From Aeromicrobium camelliae (GTDB taxonomy: Bacteria > Actinomycetota > Actinomycetes > Propionibacteriales > Nocardioidaceae), in the NCBI RefSeq assembly GCF_003850045.1, contig NZ_RQJX01000013.1, positions 1 through 64,000 of the forward strand: a DNA stretch of 64,000 nucleotides, read 5' to 3'. The notes under the pieces were generated by a model, which worked only from the letters and a program-made list of their open reading frames with translations, made no database searches and had not been told where the DNA came from. Positions 7,828 through 16,004 of this stretch are shown here, piece by piece. Position numbers and translations under genes: made by a program. Numbering within the stretch: the stretch's first letter is position 1; every line of letters starts with the position of its first letter.

Positions 7828-8970
7828 TCACAGGCGACCGGCGGGAGACAGCCCGAGCTGCATGCCGGCGAGCCCACGCTGGCGACCACTCAGCGTGTCG
7901 GCGATGTCCTGCAGCACCGTCGCCGACGGCGCCGCGGGATCGGCCGCCACGATGGGATGGCCGGTGTCGCCTCCCTCGCGCAGCTTCTCCTCGAGCGGAA
8001 CGCGGCCGAGCAGCGGGACGTCGTAACCAAGGCGTGCGGTCAGGCCCTTGGCCACCTCGTCGGCGCCGCCGGAGCCGAAAATCTCCATGCGCTCACCGTT
8101 GGGGAGCTGCAGGTATGACATGTTCTCGATGACGCCGACGACGCGCTGGTGCATCATCGAGGCCATCGTCCCGGCGCGCTCGGCCACCTGGGCGGCGGCC
8201 TGCTGCGGAGTGGTCACCACGACGACCTCGGCCCCGGGCAGATGCTGTCCGAGGCTGATCGCCATGTCGCCCGTGCCGGGGGGAAGGTCGAGGAAGAGGG
8301 CGTCGAGGTCGCCCCAGTACACGTCGGCGAGCATCTGCACGAGTGCGCGATCGAGCATCGGGCCGCGCCACGCGACGACCTGGTCCTTGCGGGGCTTGAG
8401 CATGCCGATGCTCATGACCTTCATGCCCTCGGCCGCCGGGACCGGCATGATCATCTCCTCGACCTGCGTGGGGCGCTGGTCGCCCAGGCCGAGCATGTCG
8501 GGGATCGAGTGTCCGTAGATGTCGGCGTCGACGATGCCGACCTTGAGACCGCGACGCGCCATCGCGAGGGCGAGGTTGACGGTGACCGACGACTTGCCGA
8601 CGCCGCCCTTGCCCGAGGCGATCGCGTACACCTTGGTGAGCGACCCGGCCTGCGCGAACGGGATCTCGCGCTCGGCGCGGCCGCCGCGCAGGTGCTCCTG
8701 CATGGCTTTGCGCTGCTCGTCGGTCATGACGCCCATCTCGACCGAGACGAGGTGCGCCGGGGCGACCTTCGTGACCGCCGCCGTGACATCGCGGTTGAGC
8801 GTGTCCTTCAGCGGGCAGCCGGCCACGGTGAGCAGGAGGCGCACCGTGATCGAGTCGTCGGTGATGGTGACGGTGTCGACCATCCCGAGCTCGGTGATCG
8901 GTCGCTTGATTTCCGGGTCGTTGACGGCGTTGAGCGCCTCGCGGACCTGGTCTTCGGTGACGGCAGCCAT
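7828..8970 (-). CDS. mrp: Mrp/NBP35-type Fe-S carrier P-loop ATPase
   Basis: About 380 residues. An N-terminal DUF59/MIP18 domain (first ~85 residues, with TVAGCPLKDTL) is followed by a deviant Walker A (ASGKGGVGKSSVTVNLAL), the DADIYGHSIPDMLG switch, and DLPPGTGDMAISL. It is expected to carry or insert Fe-S clusters. The CxxC of the proteobacterial Mrp C-terminal region is absent (ENMSYLQLPNGERMEIFG), as is usual for actinobacterial members. ATG 8970 is preferred over ATG 8979: a TACGAT box (8978-8983) lies exactly 7 nt upstream of 8970, and the 8979 codon would overlap that box. Confidence 0.9.
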   Translation of the reverse strand: MAAVTEDQVREALNAVNDPEIKRPITELGMVDTVTITDDSITVRLLLTVAGCPLKDTLNRDVTAAVTKVAPAHLVSVEMGVMTDEQRKAMQEHLRGGRAEREIPFAQAGSLTKVYAIASGKGGVGKSSVTVNLALAMARRGLKVGIVDADIYGHSIPDMLGLGDQRPTQVEEMIMPVPAAEGMKVMSIGMLKPRKDQVVAWRGPMLDRALVQMLADVYWGDLDALFLDLPPGTGDMAISLGQHLPGAEVVVVTTPQQAAAQVAERAGTMASMMHQRVVGVIENMSYLQLPNGERMEIFGSGGADEVAKGLTARLGYDVPLLGRVPLEEKLREGGDTGHPIVAADPAAPSATVLQDIADTLSGRQRGLAGMQLGLSPAGRL

Positions 8971-9036
8971 GGCTCCCATCGTACGGCCCTGCTCCAGCCC
9001 GGACGGCGGCCGCCCGCGAGGCGGACCGCCGACGGG

Positions 9037-9552
9037 TCAGCGGGGGGTCTGCTCGGCGGACTCGGTGTCGTCGCCGCGCTCCAGCTCGGCGACGAGGGAG
9101 CGCAACTCGCTGCGCAGGAAGTCGCGTGTCGCGACCTCGCCGAGGCTCAGCCGCAGGCTGGCGACCTCGCGAGTCAGGAACTCCATGTCCGCGTGGGCAC
9201 GGGCCGCGGCATCGCGGTCCTGTTCGGCCGCGATGCGGTCGCGGGCCTCCTGCCGATTCTGCGCGAGCAGGATCAACGGAGCGGCGTAGGACGCCTGCAG
9301 CGAGAGCATGAGCGTCAGGAAGATGAACGGGTACTCGTCGAAGCGGGGACGGTCCGGACCCCACGGCACGTTCCAGACGATCCACACGGCGATGAAGATC
9401 GTCATCCACATGATGAACGTCGCCGTGCCGAGGAAGCGTGCCGCGCCCTCAGCGAACCGGCCGAAGCGTTCAGGGTCGGGTTCGCGGCGCGGACGCAACG
9501 ATCGGCGCAGCTCTCGCGGTTGGTCGAGTCGTGCGCGCTCTCGATCGGTCAT
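9037..9552 (-). CDS. DUF1003 membrane protein
   Basis: A 171-residue protein with two membrane helices (IMWMTIFIAVWIVWNV and FIFLTLMLSLQASYAAPLIL) and the DUF1003 signature FLTLMLSLQASYAAPLILLAQNRQ, given here in overlapping parts. A long charged C-terminal coiled-coil region follows (residues ~100-171). Function is unproven. The ATG forms an ATGA overlap with the stop of the upstream MgtE_N-CBS gene, so the two are translationally coupled. That gene lacks its own membrane domain, so a physical partnership in Mg2+ handling is a reasonable inference. Confidence 0.87.
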   Translation of the reverse strand: MTDRERARLDQPRELRRSLRPRREPDPERFGRFAEGAARFLGTATFIMWMTIFIAVWIVWNVPWGPDRPRFDEYPFIFLTLMLSLQASYAAPLILLAQNRQEARDRIAAEQDRDAAARAHADMEFLTREVASLRLSLGEVATRDFLRSELRSLVAELERGDDTESAEQTPR

Positions 9553-10811
9553 CGGACCAGACCCCCTTCCGTGGACGTGTCGTCTTGTTCGCGCCACCCC
9601 TCGGGCAGCAGATGGTCGAGGACGTCGTCGATTGTGACCGCACCGAGGAGATGCTGGTTCTCGTCGACTACGGGCAACGCGACCATGTCGTAGGCGGCCA
9701 GGAGGTTGGCGACGTGGGACAGCGAGGCCTCCGGGCGGGGCCAGTCGATGTCGCCCTCGACCATGGCGCCGACCAGCGTCGACGGCGGTTCACGCAGCAG
9801 CGCCTGGAAGTGCACCACCCCGAGGAAGCGTCCGGTGGGCGTCTCGACCGGAGGACGGCAGACGTAGATCATCGCGGCGAGTGCGGGCGGGCGTTCCGGC
9901 TCGCGGACCATGGCGAGCGCCTCCGCGACGGTCGCCCCCGGGGGCAGGATCACCGGTTCGGTCGTCATCATGCCGCCGGCGGTGCGGTCCTCGTAGATCA
10001 TGAGGCGCCGCACGTCCTCGGCGTCATCGGGTTCCATGAGCCGCAGGAGCTGCTCGGCCGCCTGCGCCGGGAGTCCGCCCAGGAGGTCGGCGGCGTCATC
10101 GGGGCTCATCTCCCCGAGCACGTCGGCGCCGCGCTCGGGATCGAGGACGCCGAGGATCTCTGCCTGGAACTTCTCCGGCATCTCCTCGAGGACGTCGGCG
10201 AGCCGTTCGTCGCCGAGCTCCGCGACGATCTCCAGACGCCGCTTGGGCGTCAGATCCCGCAGCGCGTTGGCGAGGTCCGCCGGACGCATCTCGTCCATCG
10301 TGGCGAGCAGGTGCGTGGCGCCTTGGCTGATCTCCTCCTGGGCGAGACCGGTCAGCTGATCCCATTCCAGAACATGGCTGGCCCCGCGCCGGCCGAAGCG
10401 CTTGCTCTTCTCCTGAACGGCGACGTCGGAGACGTACCAGTCCCGTCGCGGGTCCTGGTCGATGGCGATGTCGTAGACCGTGCCGGTCAGCCCCTCACCG
10501 AAGGTGACGGTGCGGTCGAAGAGCTCGTGCACGGCGAGCGTCTCGGCACGTCGCTTCTCGAACCGGCGGACGTTGAGTACGCCGGTGGTGATGATCTGTC
10601 CTGAGTCCATCGACGTGACGCGGGTGATCGGCAGGAAGACCCGTCGTCGTCCGAGTACCTCGACGACGAGGCCGAGCACGCGAGGACGTTGTCGTGCAGA
10701 CCGCACGGCGAGCACCACGTCGCGAAGTTTGCCGACCTGGTCGCCCACGGGATCGAAAACGGCCTGCCCGACGATGCGGGACAGGAAGATGCGTCCGGTG
10801 GTCGTGCTCAC
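9549..10811 (-). CDS. MgtE N-domain/CBS protein lacking the channel domain
   Basis: About 420 residues. PRC-barrel-like beta segments come first (VGDQVGKLRDVVL, VYDIAIDQDPRRDW). The superhelical MgtE N domain is built of repeated units (LRDLTPKRRLEIVAEL, DERLADVLEEMP, GEMSPDDAADLLGGLP). A CBS pair follows (YEDRTAGGMMTTEPV... and VDENQHLLGAVTIDDVLDHL). The five-helix Mg2+ channel domain of true MgtE is missing and the protein ends after the CBS pair. It is probably a cytosolic Mg2+- or nucleotide-sensing module. GTG 10811 is chosen over TTG 10817 because a TAGGGT box (10818-10823) is 6 nt upstream of the GTG. Confidence 0.85.
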   Translation of the reverse strand: MSTTTGRIFLSRIVGQAVFDPVGDQVGKLRDVVLAVRSARQRPRVLGLVVEVLGRRRVFLPITRVTSMDSGQIITTGVLNVRRFEKRRAETLAVHELFDRTVTFGEGLTGTVYDIAIDQDPRRDWYVSDVAVQEKSKRFGRRGASHVLEWDQLTGLAQEEISQGATHLLATMDEMRPADLANALRDLTPKRRLEIVAELGDERLADVLEEMPEKFQAEILGVLDPERGADVLGEMSPDDAADLLGGLPAQAAEQLLRLMEPDDAEDVRRLMIYEDRTAGGMMTTEPVILPPGATVAEALAMVREPERPPALAAMIYVCRPPVETPTGRFLGVVHFQALLREPPSTLVGAMVEGDIDWPRPEASLSHVANLLAAYDMVALPVVDENQHLLGAVTIDDVLDHLLPEGWREQDDTSTEGGLVR

Positions 10812-10859
10812 GCTCAAACCCTACCGGCGTGAGGCCGCGGCAGCCCCACGCGCGAGACT

Positions 10860-11747
10860 GTGACGGTGACCGTACTGCTGCTCGCCGTCGCGATCCTCGG
10901 AGTTTCGGCCTCAGGACCGTTGATGGCAGCGACGACGGCTCCGGCGCTGGCGATCGCGTTCTGGCGCAACGCGGCTGCGACGGTGCTGCTCGCCCCGACG
11001 GCGTTGACCAGAGGGCGCGGAGAGCTGACGACGCAGAGCCGTCGGCGTTGGCTGCTGGTGGCCTTCGCCGGGGTCATGCTCGCCGCACACTTCGCGACGT
11101 GGATCTCCTCGCTCAAGCTCACCTCGGTCGCCGCTGCGATCGCCCTCGTGTCGATGCAGGTCCTCTGGGTGGTACTGATCGACGTGGTGCGCGGCGTGCG
11201 TCCGGGGCTCGCCGTCGTGGCGGGGTGCGCTTTGGCCATCGGGGGAGTCTTCGTCATCACCGGCGTCGATCTGTCGCTGTCGCGCGATGCCCTCATCGGT
11301 GACGGTCTGGCGCTGGCGGGCGGCCTGTTCGCCGCGCTCTACGTGGTCGCGGGGGCACGGGCGCGCGAGACGCTCGGCACGACGACCTACACATTCCTCG
11401 TCTACGGCGTCTGCGGCGTGACCTTGCTCGCGGTCTGTCTCATCGGCGGCGTGCCACTCGGCGGATTCGCTGCGCGAGACTGGGCGCTCATCGCCGCGGT
11501 CACCGTCTGCGCGCAGTTCCTCGGGCACTCGGTCATCAACCACCTGCTCGCCGTGATGACGCCGGTGGTGATCTCGCTGGCGCTCCTGCTCGAAGTGCCG
11601 GTGGGGGCGATGCTCGCCGCGATCTTCCTCGGCGAGGCACTGCCGTGGGCGACCTATGGCGGGCTCGTGCTGATCCTCGCCGGGTTGGCGGTGGTGACGC
11701 TCGCGCGCGGGCGCCGTCAGCCGACGGAGACTCTGGTCGGCGACTGA
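10860..11747 (+). CDS. EamA/DMT-family transporter
   Basis: A 295-residue, highly hydrophobic protein with about ten predicted membrane helices in two five-helix halves, the drug/metabolite (EamA) topology. The internal repeat is visible: an AHFATWISSLKLTSVAAAIA motif typical of the first half, and a second half ending EALPWATYGGLVLILAGLAVV. Substrates in this family are metabolites or drugs and cannot be inferred. The GTG start is tentative; a second GTG lies 6 nt downstream. It converges on the membrane-protein gene at 11749 with a single base between stops. Confidence 0.88.
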   Translation: MTVTVLLLAVAILGVSASGPLMAATTAPALAIAFWRNAAATVLLAPTALTRGRGELTTQSRRRWLLVAFAGVMLAAHFATWISSLKLTSVAAAIALVSMQVLWVVLIDVVRGVRPGLAVVAGCALAIGGVFVITGVDLSLSRDALIGDGLALAGGLFAALYVVAGARARETLGTTTYTFLVYGVCGVTLLAVCLIGGVPLGGFAARDWALIAAVTVCAQFLGHSVINHLLAVMTPVVISLALLLEVPVGAMLAAIFLGEALPWATYGGLVLILAGLAVVTLARGRRQPTETLVGD

Positions 11748-11748
11748 G

Positions 11749-12249
11749 TCAGACGGGCCAGCGGAACCCGCGCCGGCGGAGGACGAGTCCGACGACGAAC
11801 AGCGCCGGAGTGGCGACCAGCGCGCCGATCGTGATCGTGCGCGAGGTGCTCTCGGCCATCCGCGAGGAGAGCGCGAGCTCCTGGACCCCGCCGCCGCTGC
11901 ACGAGAGCCGCTCGAGCGAGAGGAACTCGTCGTCCAGCAGCAGCACAGCAGACTCGCCATCGACCTGCGTGGTGCGCTCCTCGGCGAGACCCAGCAGCTC
12001 GCCGTTGCTCGTGCAGCGCACCGACGCTCGGTCCACCTCGGCGGGCAACGCCCAGATCGCGACATTGCGCCCAGGCTCGCTGACGCGGAACTCCTCGCCG
12101 GCGCTGTGACGTTCAGCCGAGAAGGTGCCCGGCATGGCCCCTTGCTCGTGCGCCATCCACGCAGCGAACGGTCCGACTACGAGAGCGGCCAGGCAGGCGA
12201 TCGCGAAGAGTGAAACGGTGCGGTGCATCGAGGACGCTCCGTCGTTCAC
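11749..12249 (-). CDS. Hypothetical membrane protein (two TM segments, extracytoplasmic domain)
   Basis: 166 residues with one TM helix near the N-terminus (LFAIACLAALVVGPFAAWMA), a ~90-residue extracytoplasmic part with two Cys (likely a disulfide), and a second TM helix before a basic end (LRRRGFRWPV). No family was recognised. The GTG at 12249 overlaps the lipoprotein stop (GTGA) and has GGAGG upstream; ATG 12228 with its own GGAG is an alternative. It is the third gene of a coupled trio with the lipoprotein and the pilin-like protein, so all three probably act at the cell surface. Confidence 0.7.
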   Translation of the reverse strand: MNDGASSMHRTVSLFAIACLAALVVGPFAAWMAHEQGAMPGTFSAERHSAGEEFRVSEPGRNVAIWALPAEVDRASVRCTSNGELLGLAEERTTQVDGESAVLLLDDEFLSLERLSCSGGGVQELALSSRMAESTSRTITIGALVATPALFVVGLVLRRRGFRWPV

Positions 12250-12860
12250 GCGCCCTCCGTGATCTTCACGTCGTCGGACACGCGAATGGTGGCCAGCGCA
12301 TCCTCGAGGTGATCGGCAGCAGGACTGCCCTCCTCAGCGCGGACCGTGGCTTGAACCTGGTAGCCGTTCTCCAAGTCGAGAACGAGGTGAGCCGTCGGAT
12401 GCGGCACCGTCTCCTCAGCGCCCACCTCAGCGGTGTAGGTGGCGTACCACGCGACCTCCGCGCCCGGCCACACCAACTCGGACATCTCGTCGCCGGACGC
12501 CTGTTCCTGGTTCTTGGCGCTGGTGACGAACGTCTGCGCCTGCGTCTTGGCCGGGAACCGAGCCTCGGGAAGCACCATCACGATGATGCCGCCCGTCGAG
12601 CCGGAGCTGCTCGGCTCGTCAGCGAAACCGATGCGCGCGGTGCCCTCGGTGGAGTCGGGGAGTTCCAGCTCTTCCCACTCGGGCGGGGTTGCGAACGTGA
12701 CCCCACCGATCTCCTGTTCGGTCCACCCCTCAGGAGTCTCGATCGGCTTGAGAGCCTGGTCGTCGGGCACGGAGTCACCTCCTCCGGAGCAGCCGGCGAG
12801 CATCACGGCACCGAGGAGACCGAGGGCGATCGTTCGTCGAGCACGCATGCAGGCCATCAT
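12246..12860 (-). CDS. Putative lipoprotein
   Basis: 204 residues with a type II signal peptide: basic start (MRARR), hydrophobic core (TIALGLLGAVM) and lipobox LAGC followed by a GGG linker. The mature domain begins with a PEGWTEQEIGGVTFATPPEWEE motif, reminiscent of actinobacterial lipoproteins of the PsbP/LpqN-like fold; this is a guess from pattern only. The ATG at 12860 overlaps the stop of the upstream pilin-like gene (ATGA); an ATG at 12848 gives a more conventional signal peptide. It is exported and membrane-anchored, and coupled to both neighbours. Confidence 0.78.
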   Translation of the reverse strand: MMACMRARRTIALGLLGAVMLAGCSGGGDSVPDDQALKPIETPEGWTEQEIGGVTFATPPEWEELELPDSTEGTARIGFADEPSSSGSTGGIIVMVLPEARFPAKTQAQTFVTSAKNQEQASGDEMSELVWPGAEVAWYATYTAEVGAEETVPHPTAHLVLDLENGYQVQATVRAEEGSPAADHLEDALATIRVSDDVKITEGA

Positions 12861-14203
12861 GCCGCACAGCCGGGACGCTCGACCCAGCCCGTGCCGTCGT
12901 AGTACTCGGCCCCGGTCGTGGTGATGCTGGTGTCACTCCACTCAGCACCGCCGCCGAGCTCGCCGCCGAGCTTGCCGGTGATGTTGAAACCGTTGGTCGA
13001 CACGTCTTCGGTGAAGGTCTCTCGCCACATCTTGCCGTGGTCGCGGGCGAACTCGCCGAGGTCTCGACCGACGGAGGCGGCGTCGAAACCAGGGACGGCC
13101 CAGGCGCTGGAATCCACGTCGGGGAAGACGCCGTTGAGCGGCAGACCGACGGCCCACATCGTGCGGGCGGCGAGGTCGCGGCCCTCCTGCGTGTCGAGCG
13201 GGATCTCGATCGTGGTGCGGGTCGTCTCCGGCGTCTCCTTGTTGGACGGGTCGTCGTAGGCGTACGCGTCGCCCATCGTCGAGGAGACGAGACGCATGGC
13301 GGTCGGATTGCCGTCGGCGTCGCGATCGACCTCGACGATGGCGCCCATGGCACCTTGCAGTCCTGCTCCGGCGACAACAACGCCGGCGCTCAGCTCGCCT
13401 TCCATCGAGGCCTCGAAGTACTCGGTGCTGGTGCCGTCGGAGCGGTAGCGCGTGCCGAGGAACGACTCGACTTGGCCCGTGGCGCCGGCGTCGCCGTTCA
13501 GCAGCGTGGCGTTCGCCGAGCCCTCGGTGCTCTGACCGGCCGCTTCGTACCACTCATCGGGTTCGCGCTGCTCGTGCTCGCCCGCGCCGAAGGCCCAGTC
13601 CCAGCCGTCGCGAATTGGATTGTCGTCGCCGAGCCAGAAGTCCTTCGTCTCGTCGGTGCCCTTCTGGGACAGGATCTCCTGGGCCTCCTCAAGGGAGTCG
13701 GCGATGTAGACGTCGCCGCTCTTGCCGACGAGGGACGATGACGCGCCCGCCTGTGCCTCGACACCGATGCGGTCGCCGTCGACGGTCACGGTCGCGCCGA
13801 AGCCGATACCGACGGTGCCTCCGACCCCAAGGTCGGTCATGCGGGTCAACCGGAACGTGCCGTCACCGAGCTCCTCGATCAGCCAGCCCTCCGAGGCGCT
13901 GATCTTCACGAAGGTGATGCCGACCTGTCCGCTGGTGGAGCTGCCGGATCCGTTGATGACGCAGGGCTCGCTGGGAAGGTAGTCCGAGGGCGGGCGCGCC
14001 GCGGTGTCGGCGTCGCCGCAGTTGCCCTGACCGAGGGTGACGATCTTGCAGATCGTCGAAGCGATGGTGTTGCCCATCCGATCGCTCTGCGTCGTCGTGG
14101 CCACGATGACGGCGGCGACGAGGATGGCGGCGGTGACGATGATGCCGGTGAGCTCGAGCGAGCCCTGTCCACGCTCCTGGTGGCGGCGTCCGCGGGCTAC
14201 CAT
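12857..14203 (-). CDS. Pilin-like protein with large extracellular domain
   Basis: 448 residues. The N-terminus has a type IV/Flp-style leader and helix: basic residues, then GQGSLELTGIIVTAAILV and a continuous hydrophobic helix, then a Cys pair in STICKIVTLGQGNCGD. The remaining ~380 residues are acidic, Gly/Thr/Ser-rich and strand-like, with no recognised domain. ATG 14203 was chosen because the frame upstream lies antisense to the DUF192 gene and has no similarity to pilin leaders. It heads a coupled trio with the lipoprotein and membrane protein. It could be a tip subunit, adhesin or secreted effector of the adjacent Tad system; function is unproven. Confidence 0.75.
   Translation of the reverse strand: MVARGRRHQERGQGSLELTGIIVTAAILVAAVIVATTTQSDRMGNTIASTICKIVTLGQGNCGDADTAARPPSDYLPSEPCVINGSGSSTSGQVGITFVKISASEGWLIEELGDGTFRLTRMTDLGVGGTVGIGFGATVTVDGDRIGVEAQAGASSSLVGKSGDVYIADSLEEAQEILSQKGTDETKDFWLGDDNPIRDGWDWAFGAGEHEQREPDEWYEAAGQSTEGSANATLLNGDAGATGQVESFLGTRYRSDGTSTEYFEASMEGELSAGVVVAGAGLQGAMGAIVEVDRDADGNPTAMRLVSSTMGDAYAYDDPSNKETPETTRTTIEIPLDTQEGRDLAARTMWAVGLPLNGVFPDVDSSAWAVPGFDAASVGRDLGEFARDHGKMWRETFTEDVSTNGFNITGKLGGELGGGAEWSDTSITTTGAEYYDGTGWVERPGCAA
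14198..14203 (+). promoter_or_regulatory. Possible -10 box for the DUF192 gene
   Basis: TACCAT ends 6 nt before the ATG at 14210, matching the leaderless spacing seen at many genes here. It overlaps the start codon of the divergent pilin-like gene, so the two promoters would interfere. No convincing -35 was found. Confidence 0.4.
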
Positions 14204-14209
14204 CGCGCC

Positions 14210-14545
14210 ATGACGCGACTGATCGTGGACGGCCGGGATGTGGCGCCGGTGGAGATCGCTGACACGGCCAGAAGCCGCCGGCGTGGGCTGCTCGGCCGAG
14301 ACGGGATCGACGGCGCCCTCTGGCTGCGTCCCTGCCGGCACGTGCACGGCTTGCGAATGCGGTTCGACCTCGATATCGCGCACGTCACGCGCTCCGGGCA
14401 CGTGATCGCCGTCGATGTGCTGCGCAGAAATCGTCTCGGGTCCTTTCAGCGAGGGACGGCCTCGATCATCGAAGCCGAACGTGGTGCCTTCGAACAGTGG
14501 GGACTCGTGGCCGGCTCGCACGTGGCGGCCGAACCTGCGTCCTGA
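14210..14545 (+). CDS. DUF192 family protein
   Basis: 111 residues with DUF192 features: an N-terminal strand, ADTARSRRRGLLGRDG, then LWLRPCRHVHGLRMRFDLDI and DVLRRNRLGS, ending in a compact beta domain. DUF192 proteins are often exported and of unknown function; no signal peptide is evident in this copy. The ATG at 14210 lies only 6 nt from the start codon of the divergent pilin-like gene, so their regulatory sequences must overlap coding DNA. DUF192 genes recur beside Tad pilus loci in actinobacteria, which suggests a role linked to the pilus or its export. Confidence 0.85.
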   Translation: MTRLIVDGRDVAPVEIADTARSRRRGLLGRDGIDGALWLRPCRHVHGLRMRFDLDIAHVTRSGHVIAVDVLRRNRLGSFQRGTASIIEAERGAFEQWGLVAGSHVAAEPAS

Positions 14546-14550
14546 GGCGC

Positions 14551-14955
14551 TCATCGCCGGACTCCTGCGACGTCCTGAGCGGAGCGCACGCGCTTGACGG
14601 CGAGGCCGATGAGAATGGCGGTCACGATCCAGGCCCCGAAATCGAAGGCCATCGCCATGGTGGTGTTGCCGTCGGCCCACCATTGACCGACGAAGGAACG
14701 CCCGATCCAGGAGAACGGGTTGAGGGCCCAGCCGATGCAGAGCCCGACAACCTCGGGAAGCGGGAAACCCTCGGCTTCGCGCCGGTTGGCGCTGCGCGAC
14801 GCCACGACGAGCATCACGGCGATCACCAGGGCGGTGCGAATCCACATGCCGCCCGTGGTGCTGCCGTTGATGCCCACGAAAGCGGCGACGAGGTTCGCGA
14901 GGGCCGTGGCGATCGCGCACCCGAGTGCGGTCACCACCACTGCGGTGCGTTCCAT
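14551..14955 (-). CDS. Hypothetical membrane protein in Tad cluster
   Basis: 134 residues with about four hydrophobic helices (VVVTALGCAIATALANLVAA, WIRTALVIAVMLVVA, a central LCIGWALNPFSWIG segment and FGAWIVTAILIGLAV). The start has a good Shine-Dalgarno (GAGAGGTATCGAC-ATG). No domain family was recognised. It follows the TadG-like gene after 16 nt in the same direction and is probably co-transcribed with flp and tadG. It converges with the DUF192 gene, with 5 nt between stops. Confidence 0.7.
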   Translation of the reverse strand: MERTAVVVTALGCAIATALANLVAAFVGINGSTTGGMWIRTALVIAVMLVVASRSANRREAEGFPLPEVVGLCIGWALNPFSWIGRSFVGQWWADGNTTMAMAFDFGAWIVTAILIGLAVKRVRSAQDVAGVRR

Positions 14956-14971
14956 GTCGATACCTCTCAGA

Positions 14972-15673
14972 TCATGCCACCAGGCGGGGCTTCAGGTCGT
15001 CCAGTAGGGCGGAGATCAGTCCCCCGGGAAGTTCGTAGTCCGGGTCCTCGACCGTCCCCTGGTCCTCGACGATCCACTCGCGCCCATCACACGTGATGAT
15101 CCGATCTGGTCCGGGCTGTGGCGGAGGAGGCGGGGTCTCCTCGGGGGGCTCTTCGCCCTCCTCGGGCGGCTCGGTCGGCTCCGGCGTGGGCGTCGGCTCG
15201 ACCTCCTCGTAGTCGAACGAGCAGTTCGGAAGGCCTACCTCAGCCCGGGCGTAACTGCGGACCGGGTTGGTGCCCGCCTTGACCGGCGGACTCTCCACCT
15301 CGGCCTCGACTACCCACGTCAGGCCCTCCAAGCGTGAGCTGTATGACACGAGTCGGGCCTGTGAATCGTTGCGGCTCATGTAATTCTGCGCGGCCGTCAG
15401 GCCGCTGTCGGTGAGGTCCGCGAGGTTGCCCCAGCCGCCGCTCCAAGACCCGGAGAGCAGGACGCTCTCGAGGTCGCCGACGATACCTTCCGCTCCGGCG
15501 AGGGCGGCGGCGTCTGCGGCAGTACGGTTGCGGGACTTGGCGTCGGTGGCGGTGGCGATCGGGAACACCATGAGGGTGAAGACCGCCAGTCCCACGAGAA
15601 CGCCGGCGACCACGAGCAGGCTCGCGGCGGCGCCGCGCTCCCGCCCGTGGTCGCGTGAACGCTGCACGATCAT
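14972..15673 (-). CDS. TadG-like pilus assembly protein
   Basis: 233 residues. A basic N-terminus (RSRDHGRERGAAAS) precedes a single TM helix (LLVVAGVLVGLAVFTLMVFP) and the TadE/TadG-like motif ATDAKSRNRTAADAAALAGA. An exported domain follows, with a long acidic Pro/Glu/Thr-rich spacer (residues ~160-195) and a small C-terminal Cys-containing segment. It is likely a minor pseudopilin or a surface component of the Tad pilus. The ATG overlaps the flp stop as TGATG, so it is translated by reinitiation after Flp. The Pro-rich spacer suggests wall crossing in a monoderm. Confidence 0.8.
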   Translation of the reverse strand: MIVQRSRDHGRERGAAASLLVVAGVLVGLAVFTLMVFPIATATDAKSRNRTAADAAALAGAEGIVGDLESVLLSGSWSGGWGNLADLTDSGLTAAQNYMSRNDSQARLVSYSSRLEGLTWVVEAEVESPPVKAGTNPVRSYARAEVGLPNCSFDYEEVEPTPTPEPTEPPEEGEEPPEETPPPPPQPGPDRIITCDGREWIVEDQGTVEDPDYELPGGLISALLDDLKPRLVA

Positions 15674-15885
15674 CAGCCGCCCAGCGAGGTGATCTTGTTG
15701 ATGCCGCTGGTGATGGCGCTCGAGATGGTGTCGCCGCCACCGAGAGCGGTCACGATCGCCGTGACGAGGATGCCGGCGACGATGACGATGCCGACGTACT
15801 CGAGCGTGCCCTGGCCCTCTTCCTTGTCGCGCGGAGCGGCGACCATCGAGGTGAGGGTGGCGTAGAGGGCGATGAGCTTGTCCAT
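15673..15885 (-). CDS. flp: Flp/Fap-type pilin
   Basis: A 70-residue major pilin candidate. It has a 22-residue leader, then a class III-type processing site (KEEGQGTLEYVGIVIVAG) with the conserved Gly before cleavage and the Glu at +5, then a 20-residue hydrophobic helix and a short polar tail with IKN/INKI-like residues. The ATG at 15885 follows a perfect AAGGAG. Cleavage needs a TadV/CpaA-type prepilin peptidase, which is not in this window. It is coupled to tadG. The high-quality ribosome site fits a highly expressed major subunit. Confidence 0.9.
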   Translation of the reverse strand: MDKLIALYATLTSMVAAPRDKEEGQGTLEYVGIVIVAGILVTAIVTALGGGDTISSAITSGINKITSLGG

Positions 15886-16004
15886 GGTGTCTCCTTGTGA
15901 TGCTGTGGCCCGTTCGTCGGACCGGGTGGTCTGCGGCCGGGTGTTCCCGACAGCCATGACATTACGGAGAGTCGAGCCGGGACGGATGGGCCCGGCGACC
16001 CAAC

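Noticed and set aside
8979..8979. ATG 8979 as mrp start
   Set aside because: The start would overlap the TACGAT box; ATG 8970 fits the leaderless spacing.
14204..14920. N-terminal extension of the pilin-like protein
   Set aside because: The extra residues are a composition-biased read-through antisense to DUF192; ATG 14203 gives a normal leader.
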